Part shown: positions 20,301 to 32,300 of the stretch, in pieces | Position numbering within the stretch: the stretch's first letter is position 1 | Layout of the letters: the number at the start of each line of letters is the position of its first letter | NCBI RefSeq assembly: GCF_007677875.1 | Contig: NZ_VEDO01000008.1 | Coordinates: forward strand, 1 to 64,000 | DNA length: 64,000 bases | Direction of reading: 5' to 3' | Source: Variovorax boronicumulans | Lineage (GTDB): Bacteria > Pseudomonadota > Gammaproteobacteria > Burkholderiales > Burkholderiaceae_C | Notes under the pieces: generated by a model | Told to the model about the DNA's origin: nothing | The model's database searches: none | Seen by the model: only the letters and a program-made list of their open reading frames with translations | Translations under genes and position numbers: made by a program

Positions 20301-23300
20301 GCGCCGCGCTGCTGACGCCCTACCACGCCGACCTCACGGTCAGCGAGCTGAGCCTGCCGGCCAGTGGCAATGGCGGCCAGGCCGTGACCGTGAGCTGGCG
20401 CACCACCAACCAGGGCGACGCCAGCACCGGCAACACCTGGTGGTACGACCGGCTCTGGCTCTCGCCCACCGGCGCGATCGGCGACGGCTCGGGCGCCATC
20501 CTGCTCGGCAACTTCGCGCGCAGCGCCGGCGCGCTGGCCGCCGGCGCCAGCCGCGTCGAGCAGCAGCAGGTCACGCTGCCCAACGGCGTGAGCGGCAGCT
20601 TCAGGCTCGTGGTGGAGTCCGACATCTACAACTGGGTGGCCGAGAGCCGCTTCAACGACAACAACAGCGCCGTCTCCGCCGCCAGCATCGTGCTCAGCGA
20701 GGCGCCCTCGGTGGACCTGCGCGTGCAGAACGTGGCCGGCCCGGCCACGGCCCGCCCCGGCCAGCAGCAGACCGTGAGCTGGGAGATCCGCAACGCAGGC
20801 GCCGGCGCCGCCGCCGCGCCCTGGACCGACCACCTCTACCTCTCGTCCGACGGCAGCCTCCCGGGTGCCATCTACCTGACCAGCTTCACGCACCAGAGCC
20901 CGCTGGCCGGCAACAGCACGACGCAGGCCAACACCCAGTTCTGGATGCCCGACGTGGCCGACGGCAACTGGCGCGTGATCGTGGTCACCGACGTCAACAA
21001 CCAGGTCTACGAGAGCGGCGCGGCCGATGCCGAGACGGCCAACAGCGGCCAGGCCGCGGCCGCCACGGCCGTGACCCACCCCGACGTGGGCGCCACCGGC
21101 ATCACGGTCGGCGCCGGCGCCGCCGCGGGCCGCGCCAGCACCATCAGCTGGACCGCCCGCAACGACGGCAGCGCCGCCGCGCCGCCGGACTGGCTCGAAC
21201 GCGTGTTCCTGTCCTCCAACGACGTGCTGGACGGCAACGACATCCTGCTGGCCACCACCACGGTGGGCAGCGCCATCGACGCCAACGGCGTGCTGCTGCG
21301 CAGCGTGCAGGCCCAGCTGCCGGCCAACCTGGCCGCGGGCAGCTGGCGCATCATCGTGCAGAGCGACGCCGGCAACGCGCTGCGCGAGCTGACGGCCGGT
21401 GAGAACAACAACGTGGCCGTGTCCGCCGCGTTCGCCGTGGCCGAGGCCCCGCTGCCCAACCTCACGGTCGCCAACGTGGCCGGCCCGGCCAGCATCCGCG
21501 CCGGCCAGGCCGCCACCGTGACCTGGACCGAGCGCAACCTTCTTCCCGAACCCGCCACGGGCGACTGGTCGGCGCAGATCTACCTGTCGCCTGACAACGC
21601 CATCGGCGGCGACATCCTGGTCGGCTCGGCCAGCTTCACGGGCGGCCTGGCGGCGGGCGGCCAGGTGGCGCGCAGCGCCGAGGTCACCCTGCCGACCACG
21701 CTGTCGCCCGGCGCCTGGCGCTTCGTGGTGCGCACCGACAGCGCCAACCGCGTGCTCGAGCGCGACGAACTCGACAACGCCGCCATCGCTGCCAGCGCCA
21801 GCACCGTGCCGGCCGCGCTGCAGCTGAACCTGGTCGGCAGCGTGGCCGAGGCGGCCGGCAGCTTCACGGCCAGCCTGCAGCGCAACGGCGACCTCAGCAG
21901 CGCGCTGACCGTGGCCCTGGTCTCCAGCGACACCAGCGAGGCCACGGTGCCCGCCACGGTCACCATCCCGGCTGGCCAGGCGCTCGTGAACTTCACGGTC
22001 AGCCTGCCGGCCGACGGCATCGTCGACGGCACGCAGCTCGTGAACATCGCCGCCACGGCCAATGGCGTGCTGGGCGACAACCGCAACCTCAGCGTGACCG
22101 ACAGCAACAGCGCCGCGCTGACGCTGAGTTCGGTGCTGGCGGTGCAGGAGAACCAGGGCACGCTCACGATGACCGTGAGCCGCAACACCGACGCCGGTGC
22201 CGGCGCGCTGCAGGTGCGCCTGAACAGCGCCAACACGGCGGCCTTGCGCGTGCCCGGCATCGTGACCATCCCGGCCGGCGCCACCAGCGTGAGCTTTGCG
22301 GCCCAGATCCTGGACGACCTGGAGGTCTGGGGCACGCGCGAGGTGCGCGTGAACGCCGCGGCCGACGGCTACACCGCCCACTCGGTCAACGTGGCCATCG
22401 CCGACGACGAGCTGCCCGAGCTCACCATGACCTTCAGCAGCAACCAGGTGGCCGAGGGCGCCGGCGCCAACGCCGTGGGCGTCACGCTGCGGCGCGACCG
22501 CCCCGGCACCTACGACCTGGTGTTCAACGTGCTCAGCGACAACCGCGACGCGCTGACCGTGCCCACGCGCGTGGTGATCCCGGCCGGGGAGACCACGGTG
22601 TTCTTCAACGCCAGCCCGGTGGACAACACCCTGTCGGGCGACGGCAGCCGCAGCGTGAACGTGTTCGCCACCATGCTGAACCCGGCCGGCGTGGAGCTGC
22701 GCCAGAACACCGCCTCCAACGCCATCCTCGTGACCGACGACGACGGGCCCACGCTGTCCGTCACCCTGTCGGCCGACAGCGTCAGCGAGCTGGGCGGCGC
22801 GCTCACCGGCACGGTCAAGCGCAACACCGGCACCACGGGCGACCTGGTGGTCACGCTCACGAGCAGCGACACCACCGAGGCCCGCGTGCCGGCCACGGTG
22901 ACCATCCTGGCGGGCCAGGATTCCGCCACCTTCAGCATCACGCCCCAGGCCGACAACACCGTGGACGGCACCCAGGCCGTGACCATCCGCGCCAGCGCCA
23001 GCGGCTTCAGCAGCGGCGCGGCGGGCCTCAACGTGACCGAGGGCGACCTGCCCGACCTCGTCGTCAGCGAGATCGGCCAGCCCGCCAGCGGCTATGCCCA
23101 GACCCGCATCGACCTGAGCTGGACCGTGACCAACCAGGGCCTGGCCACCGCCAACGGCGGCTTCCGCGACCGCGTCTACCTCTCGCGCGACGACGTGCTG
23201 AGCTCGGCCGACCGCCTGGTCGCCGCCGTGATCCACACCAGCCCGGTGCCGCAGGGCCAGAGCTACACGCAGACCGCCTCCATCCTGCTGCCCGAGGAAA

Positions 23301-26300
23301 CCGGCGTGTACCGTGTGATCGTGGTCACCGATGCGCTGAGTACCGTGAACGAGGGCTCGGAGCGCAACAACGTGGGCGTGTCCTCGCTGCCGCTCAACGT
23401 GCGTGCGCCCATCACGGCCACGGTGCAGACCGCCGTGACGCAGCTGGCCGTCAGCGGCGAGGCCGGCCAGACCGTGGTGCCCATGACCGGCACCGCCACC
23501 GACGTGCGCACCGGCCAGGCCGCGGCCAACACCGCCGTCAAGGTCATGGTGCGGGTCGGCACGGTGGAGCGCCTGCTGGATGCCACCACCGACGCCAGCG
23601 GCAACTTCAGCGTGGACTTCGTGCCGCTGCCGGGCGAGGCCGGCATCTTCGAGATCGGCGCCGGCTTCACGGGCGACAAGGACTTCACGGTGCAGGACAG
23701 CTTCAAGCTGCTCGCCATCGAGGCCAGCGTGCCCTACATCCGCGCCATGGGCACGAACGAGACGCCCCTGGAGGGCAGCTTCGTGCTCGAGAACATGGGC
23801 AATGTGCCGCTCACGGGCCTGACCGCCAGCATCGAGGGCCTGGCCAGCAACTTCCAGTTCGAGGTCGTGAACCTGGCCACCAGCCTGGCCGGCGACGGCG
23901 CGGTCACGGTCCACTGGCGCCTGACGGGCCACGGCATCACCGACCAGCTGGTGGCCAGCAAGGGCATGCTGGTGCTGAGCACGGCCGAAGGCGCGACCGA
24001 GCGCCTGGTGCTGGACCTGGCCTGCATTCCGCAGACGCCCAAGCTGGTCGCCACGCCGGGCTACCTGGCCCAGGGCATGCTGATGGGCCGCCAGACCCTG
24101 GTCTCGTTCGAGGTGACCAACCAGGGCGCGGCCGACACCGGCCCCGTCACCGTGCAGCTGCCCGACTTCCCCTGGCTCCAGCTCGTGAGCCCCGCGGTGA
24201 TCGACAACATCGCGGCCGGCGGCAAGGCCACGGTGACGGTGGCGCTCACGCCCACTGAGGACAACGCCGACCTGATCCGCTACGACGGCAACATCGCCCT
24301 CAACGCCCGCCTGGGCGGCTTGGCCATGCCCTTCCAGTTCCGCGCCGTGAGCGAGGCCAAGGGCGAGATGCGCGTCTCGGTGGAAGACCAGCTGACCTAC
24401 TACGCCGAGGGTGCGCCCAAGGTGGCCGGCGCCACCGTCACGCTGACCGACCCCTACACCTTCGACGTCATCGCCACCGCCACCACCGACGCCAGCGGCA
24501 CGGTGCTGCTGACCGGCGTGCCCGAGGGCAACTACATCCTCACGGTCAACGCCGACAAGCACAGCAGCTACCGTGCGACCAAGATGATCACGGCGGGCAC
24601 CACCAGCGAGCAGACCATCTTCCTGGACCGCCAGCTGGTCAGCTACTCGTGGAACGTGGTGCCCGTGGAGATCCAGGACCGCTACCAGATCAAGCTGGAG
24701 TCCACCTTCGAGACCGAGGTGCCGGTGCCCGTCATCACGGTGGACGCGCTCAAGATGCCGGTGGTCCTGCCGGGCGTGACCTCGACCATCACGATCAAGG
24801 TCAGCAACCACGGTCTGATCCAGGCCGAGGACGTGCGCATCAACGTGCCCAACGACGACCTGTTCGAGATCGTGGCGCTGACCAACGTGATCGACATCCT
24901 GCCGGCCAAGAGCTCGGTGGAGGTGCCGATCACGATCCGCGTGAAGGACGGCGTGACGCCCGAGATGCTGGCCGCGGCCTCGCTGGGCAGCGACGGCATC
25001 GGCCCCGAGGGCTGGGGCTCGGCCATCGTCAAGTGCCTGGGCATCGACACGGCCTACAAGCTGCGCTGCGGCCCCGACGGCCGCTGGTACAGCGAGAAGA
25101 CCGACATCAAGCCCGTGCTCTGCGCGATGGACTTCAACGAGGCCGCCGCCGGCCAGCTGCTCAGCTACATCGGCGACGACTTCAACCTGCTGGATCTGGG
25201 CTGCGATGCGCTGGACCTGCTGCTGTCCTGCCTGGACGCGGACGACTGCCTGTCCTTCTTCATCAACGCGGCCTGCGGCGCCATCGTCGGCGGCGTCACG
25301 GCCGGGCCCGCGGGAGCGGCGGCCGGCGCAGCCGGCGCGCTGGACGACCTGCTGGCCTGCCTGTGCCAGATCCTGGGTCCGATCGGCGGCGGCAGCGGCA
25401 CGGTGACGGGCGGCCCGTCCGGCGGTGGCGGCGGCTGGGGCTGGTGGTACCCGGGCGGCGGCTATGCCAGCGGCTCGGGCTGGTCCTACGACATCCAGTA
25501 CGTCAACTGCCGCGGCGAGCCCGTCTCGGCGCTCGAACAGCAGCGCGCCGACGAAGGCCTGATGGCCGCCGTTGCGTCCGGCGCCGTGGCGCCCGAGGCC
25601 ATCGCCGCGGTGGAGGCGCACAACGCGTCGCGCACCGAGCAGCTGGCGGCCCTCGCGGCCGATGGCGACGGCATCCTCAACGCCGAGGAGGCCGGCATCT
25701 GCGCCCAGGTGCGCATCAGCATCGAGCAGCAGGCCGTGCTCACGCGCACCGCCTTCCAGGGCACGCTGCAGATCGTCAACGGCAACACCGGCGTGCCGCT
25801 GACCGGCGTGCAGCTGGTGCTGGACATCCGCGACGAGGCCGGCAACGCCGTCAACGACCTGTTCGCCACGCGCGCGCCGACTTTGAGCGGCCTGACCGCG
25901 CTGGACGGCAGCGGCGTGCTGGCCGGCGGCGCCACCGGCAGCGCGCAGTACCTGTTCATCCCCACGGTGGACGCAGCGCGCAACCAGCCCACGCGCTACA
26001 CCATCGGCGGCACGCTGAGCTATGTGGAGGGCGGCCAGAAGATCACGGTGCCGCTGGTCGCGGCGCAGATCACGGTCTACCCCGAGGCGCGGCTGAACCT
26101 GCACTACTTCCAGCAGCGCGACGTCTACGGCGACGACCCCTTCACCGACGACGTGGTCGAGCCCAGCGAGGAGTTCGCGCTGGGCCTTCTGGCCTACAAC
26201 GACGGCGCCGGCGATGCGCGCAACTTCACGATCACCTCGGCGCAGCCCAAGATCATCGAGAACGAGAAGGGCCTGTTGATCGACTTCAAGATCGTCGGCA

Positions 26301-29300
26301 CCCAGGTCGGCGACCAGGCCCAGGCGCCCACGCTGACCGCCAACCTGGGCAACATCGCGGCCGGCCAGACCCAGGTGGCGCAGTGGAACATGACCTCTAC
26401 GCTGCAGGGCAAGTTCATCGACTACACGGCCACCTTCGAGCACCTGGACGGCATGGGCGACAAGCGGCTGTCGCTGATCGAGTCGGTCAACATCCACGAG
26501 CTGATCCGCTCGGTCAAGGCCAACGCGGGCGACGCGCCCGACTTCCTGGCCAACGACGACCCGGACAGCGAGCACACGCCCGACCGGCTGTACATGAACG
26601 ATGGCTCGCAGCACGTGGTGCGCACGCTGGCCAACGCCGCCGCCAGCCGCACGGCCGCGCCGGGCGCGCTGGCCGTCACGCTCACGGCCGACGCGGCTTC
26701 GGGCTGGGGCTACTTCAAGATCGCCGACCCCGGCGTGGGCTACGCGCTGGACCGCATCGTGCGCTCGGACGGCAAGGTGCTCACGCTGGGCCGCGAGGTC
26801 TGGCGCACCGACCGCAGCTTCCCCGAGTCGCTGGCCGGTGCCGTGCGCGAGAACCTGCTGCACTTCATCGACGAAGGCTCCACCGGCAGCTACACCGCCT
26901 ACTTCAAGATCGACGACGCGGTGGCGCCGCGCCTGGTCGAGGTCCTGCCCGTCGCGCCCGACCCGGCCACCGCGCCGGTGGACCAAGTGGACGTGCGCTT
27001 CAGCGAGACGCTGGACCTGGCCAGCTTCTCGGTGGCCGACCTCACACTGACGCGCGAAGGCGGCGACGGCAGCAACCTGCTGGCCGGCGCCAGCGGCATC
27101 ACGGTGACGCAGATCGGCGCCGCGGCCGACCACCTGTACCGCATCGGCGGCCTGGCCAGCTTCACGGCCGGCAGCGGGTTGTACCGGCTCACGGTCAACG
27201 CCACCGGCATCGCCGACTACGCCGGCAACGCCGGCGAGGGCGTGCTGACCGAGACCTGGGGCATGGGCGACATCGGCCCCTACGTGCTGAGCATGGCGGC
27301 CGGCCCGGCCGCGCGCCACACACCGCTGGACATGGTGGACATCACCTTCAACACGGCGCTGGACGCGAGCAGTTTCAACCCCGGCGACCTGCGCCTGGAA
27401 CGCGACGGCGTGGTGCAGAGCCTGGCCGGCACCAGCCTCTCGCTGACGCCGCTGGCCGGCAACCAGTACCGCCTGAGCGGCCTGGGCGCCGTGACCGGCA
27501 CCGACGGCGCTTACACGCTGACGCTGCTGTCCACCGGCCTGCTGTCGTCCGGCGGCGCGGCCGGCCTGGGCAGCCAGGCCGTGGGCTGGCGCATGGACAC
27601 CGTGGCACCGCGCGTGCTCGATGTGACGGACCTCATCGACACCGTGCGCAAGACCGTGGTGATGGGCCTGGATGTGGAACTGTCCGAGCGCGTGGACCTG
27701 GCCACCTTCGACTACCGCGACATCGTGCTCACGCGCACCGTGAACGGCATCAAGAGCGCCAACCTCATCGATGCGCAGACCAAGGTCGAGTACGTGTCGG
27801 GCAACACCTACCGCGTGACGGGCTTCAACTGGGTCAGCGGGCTGGAGGGCAGCTACGAGTTCAGCGTCAACGGCGCGGGCCTGGCGGACGAGGCCGGCAA
27901 CGCCGGCACCGGCGAGGCCAGCCAGAGCTGGCTCATGGACTTCCACGACCCCGCCGCGGCGACCAACCTGGCCATCGCGCCGGACAACGGCCCCTCGTCC
28001 ACCGACCTGCGCAGCAACCAGCTCAACTTCACGCTCTCCGGCCAGCTCGGCGAGGCCGGCCTGTCGGTGCGCGTGACCGACCGCACCACCGGCAACGAGA
28101 TCGGCTACGCCACCGTGGACGGGCTCAACTTCAGCATCGCGGTGCAGCTGGACGCCGCCGGCATCCACGAGCTGCGCGTGCGCACCGTGGACGCGGCGGG
28201 CAACCTGGCCGACGCGGTGGTGAGCGTGTTCGTCGACGTGGTCAAGCCCACACTGTCCGAGCCGCTGCTGCACCGCGACACCGACGGCAACGTGGACCGC
28301 ATCACGCTGGACTTCAGCGAACCCATCGACCCCGCGAGCATGACGCTGGCCGCGCTGAGCCTGACGCGCGACGGCGGCGCCAACCTGCTGGCCGGCGCCA
28401 CGCTGACGCGCGTGAGCGCCACCCAGTACGTGCTGAGCGGCCTGGCCGCGCGCACGGCGGATGCCGGCAGCTACCGCTTCAGCGTGGCCATGCCGCAGGT
28501 GCGCGACGAGGCCGGCAACGCTGGCGAGGGCAGCGTGGCGTTGCAGTTCGCCGGCCAGCTGGCCAGCACCGGCAGCATCAGCGGCGTGGTCTACGACGAC
28601 ATCGACGGCACCGGCACGCGCGAGGCAGATGAGCTGGCCCAGGGCGGCTGGACCGTGTTCGCCGACGACAACGCCAACGGCCAGCTCGACGCGGGCGAGG
28701 TCTCGGCCGTCACCGCCGAAGGCACGGGGCGCTACACGCTCTCGGGCCTGTCCATCGGCACGCACCGCATCCTGGTGGTCGCGCCCGACGGCTGGACCAT
28801 GACGCCCGGCACGCAGGTGCAGGTCACGCTGAGCCCCGAGGCGCCCGAGGTCACGCAGAACTTCGGCGCCTTCGCGCTGGCCAGCCTGTCGGGCACGGTG
28901 TTCGACGACACCAACGCCAACGGCGTGCGCGACCTCGAAGAGGCCGCGCTGGCCGGCCGCCTGGTGCTGCTGGACGCCAACAACAACGGCGTGGCCGATG
29001 CCGGCGAAGCCACCACCACCACCGACGCCCAGGGCCGCTACAGCTTCCAGGACCTGGCGCCGGCCACGCTGCGCGTGGTGCTGTTCGCGGGAGACGGCTA
29101 CCTGCCGCTGCTGGCCTCGGCGGTGTATTCGCCCAAGTCGGGCGAGGCCTTCACGCGCGACATTGCGGCCGTGCGGCCCGGCAGCATCAGCGGCACCAAG
29201 TACGAGGACAGCAACGGCAACGGCCAGCGCGACGCGGGCGAACTCGGCGTGGCCGGCTGGACCATCTTCCTGGACGACAACGGGAACGACGCACTGGACG

Positions 29301-32300
29301 CCGGCGAGCGCTCCACGATCACCGACGCAGACGGCCACTACGTGTTCACGGGGCTCCTGCCCGGCAGCTTCCGCGTGGTCGAACTGGCCCGCACGGGCTG
29401 GATCCAGACCGCGCCCGGCACGGTGGAGGCCGGCGGCGGCCACGAGCAGGCGCTGGACGCGCTGCTGACCCTGCCCGGCATGGTGGCCGACGTGGAGGAA
29501 GACCTGCTGCAGGCCTACCTCAACGAGACCGGCATGAACTACGACTGCGGCTGCGGCACCTTCGTGCTGGAGAAGTACACGCAGGGCCAGGCGGCCTCGC
29601 ACTTCTCCAAGATGGACACGTTGACCGACCCGATGCTGGCCTCGCTGACCGGCCAGGGCGTGCGGGTGGTCGTGATCGACACCGGCATCGACACCGATTC
29701 GAGCTTCTTCGGCCCCGACAGCGACGGCGACGGCGTGTCCGACCGCATCGTGTTCCAGTACGACTTCGGCGACGGCGATGCGGACGCCAACGACACCATC
29801 GGCCACGGCACCAACGTGGCCGGCGTGATCGCGGGGCAGGACGCGCAGTACAGCGGCATCGCCACCGGCGCCGACCTGGTCGTGCTCAAGGTCTTCGACG
29901 TGAACAGCCAGGGCTACTTCAGCAAGCTCAAGGCCGCGCTGGAATGGGTCGAGGCCAATGCCGAGGCCTACAACATCGGCGTGATCAACATGTCGCTGGG
30001 CGACGGCGGCAACTGGGGCGAGGCCATCAGCCGCTACGGCATGGGCGAGCTGTTCGAGCGGCTGGCCGCACGTGGCCTGGTGACCATCGCCGCGGCCGGC
30101 AACAACTACTACCAGACCGGCGGCGCCATGGGCGTGGCCTACCCGGGCTCCGACCCGGCGGTGCTGTCGGTCGGCGCCATGTGGGCCGGCAACTTCGGCG
30201 GGCCGTGGCGCTTCTCCAGCGGCGCGACCGACTACACCACGGCCTATGGCCGCATCGCCAGTTTCACGCAGCGCGATCCGGACCAGATCGACGTGATGGC
30301 GCCCGGCGCCCGCTTCACCTCGGCCGGCCTGAACGGCGGCCTCTCGACCATGCAGGGCACCAGCCAGGCCGCGGCCTTCATGAGCGGCGCGGCGGCCCTG
30401 GTGCAGCAGGCCGCCAAGCAGCTCATGGGCCGCTACCTGACCACGGGCGAGTTCGCCGACCTGCTGGCCAAGAACACCTACCGCGCGGTGGACGGCGACG
30501 ACGAGAGCGACAACGTGGTCAACACCAGCGCCTCGTACAACAAGCTGGACATCCCCAAGCTGCTGCGCGGCCTGCAGGCCTATGCAGCGGCCGGCGGCGG
30601 CAGCGAGGGCGGCGGCGGCCAGAGCGAGACACCGACCGACGGCCCGCTGTCGGCCTACGGCGCGCGCACGCTGCAGGTCACGCCGGGCACCACGGTGAGC
30701 GGCCAGGACTTCGGCAACTTCCGCCTGGGCCAGGTGGCGGGCGTGGTCTACGCCGATGCCGACAAGGACGATGTGCAGGATGCCGGAGAAGCCGTGCAGG
30801 CCGGCATCCAGGTCTACCTGGACGCCAACGACAACGGCAACCTCGACCAGGGCGAGCAGTCCATGCTGACGGACGCCGAAGGCCGCTTCGCGTTCCACAA
30901 CATGGGCCCGGGCAACGTGACACTGCGCGCGGTCGCACCAAGCGGCCAGACCGCCGGCAACGACGTGCCGCTGACGGTCACGAGCGGCCTGAACCAGACC
31001 GGCATCGCGCTGGGCCTGCGCAGCGTGGACGCCGGCGCCTTCCAGGCCGTGGCCGACGAGGCCGCCGTGGACGAGGACAACTCGGTCACCGTCAACGTGC
31101 TGGCCAACGACCAGATCGCCGACGCCACGGGCCTGGTGCTCTCGCTGATCGGCGACGGCCCGGCGCACGGCAGCGTGGCCCTGGTCGAAGGCCAGCTGGT
31201 CTACACGCCGGACGCCGACTTCCACGGCAGCGACAGCTTCGCCTACAGCATCGCCGGCCCTGGCGGGCGCAGCAGCAGCGCCACCGTGCAGATCACCGTG
31301 CGCCCGGTCAACGACCTGCCGACCCTGGAAGCCCTGCCCGACCAGCAGCTGACGGAAGGCCAGACCCTGGTGCTGCAGCTGCAGGCGCACGATGTGGATG
31401 GCGACCCGCTGCGCTACACGCTGCTGCAGGCGCCCGAGGGCACGACACTGGACGAAGCAACGGGCGAGCTGCGCTGGACCGCCGTGGCGCTGCCCGGCCC
31501 GCAGACCGTGCGCGTGCAGGTCAGCGATGGCCAGGGCGGCACGGCCGAGCGCAGCTTCAGCATCGGTGTGCAGCTGGGCACGCTGCGCGTGAGTTCAGTG
31601 CAGCAGTTCGCCTGGGGCTTCTCGCTGCGCTTCAACGACGCCATCGATGCCAGCCAGTTCAACCTGTACGGCACCAACCCCGACTTCACGGTCACGAGTG
31701 CGCGCGTGGGCCCCGTGTTCGGCTCGGTGGTGCTGGACGCCGACGGCAAGGGCCTGACCTGGGTGCGCACCGGCGCGGGGCTGGAGGCGGACGCCTACAC
31801 CCTCACGCTCAAGTCCGGCGCGCAGGCGCTGACCAGCACGCAGCGCGGCCACCTGGACGGCGATGCCAACGGCCAGGCCGGCGGCGACTGGGCCGGCCAG
31901 TTCCAGGTCGGCACCCTGCCCGCCGTGCGGCTGCGCCTGCCCGACTTCGCGCGCGGCCCCGGCCAGGCCGTGCCGGCCACGGCCAACGGCGGCATGCCGA
32001 TCACGCTGGCGACGGATGGCACGGTGACCAGCCTGAGCTTCCTGCTCAAGGCCGACCCGGCGCTGCTGCGCATCACCGAGATCCGGCGCGGCACGCAACT
32101 GCCGGCCGGCGCCACGCTCAGCGTGCAGGCGGCCGAAGGCGGGGTGCGCATCACCATCACGAGCACCACGCCGCTGGCGGCCGGCACCCTGCAGCTGCTG
32201 AGCGTGGTCGGCACGGTGAGTGCCACGGCCACGCTGGGCAGCGCGGGCCTCATGGTGGTCGACCAGCTGCTGGTCAACGGCGCGGCCCGGCCCGAGTCGG

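Noticed and set aside
11510-23400. CRISPR-like or satellite DNA repeats
   Set aside because: The periodicity is at protein level, about 90-125 residues per unit with diverged DNA. No short identical direct repeats with spacers were seen.
11231-31390. A stop-free minus-strand frame of 6719 codons opposite the giant gene
   Set aside because: Its translation is a monotonous Ala/Gly/His/Arg/Val mixture with no domain, while the plus strand gives recognisable domains throughout. It is a by-product of the strong G/C third-position bias.
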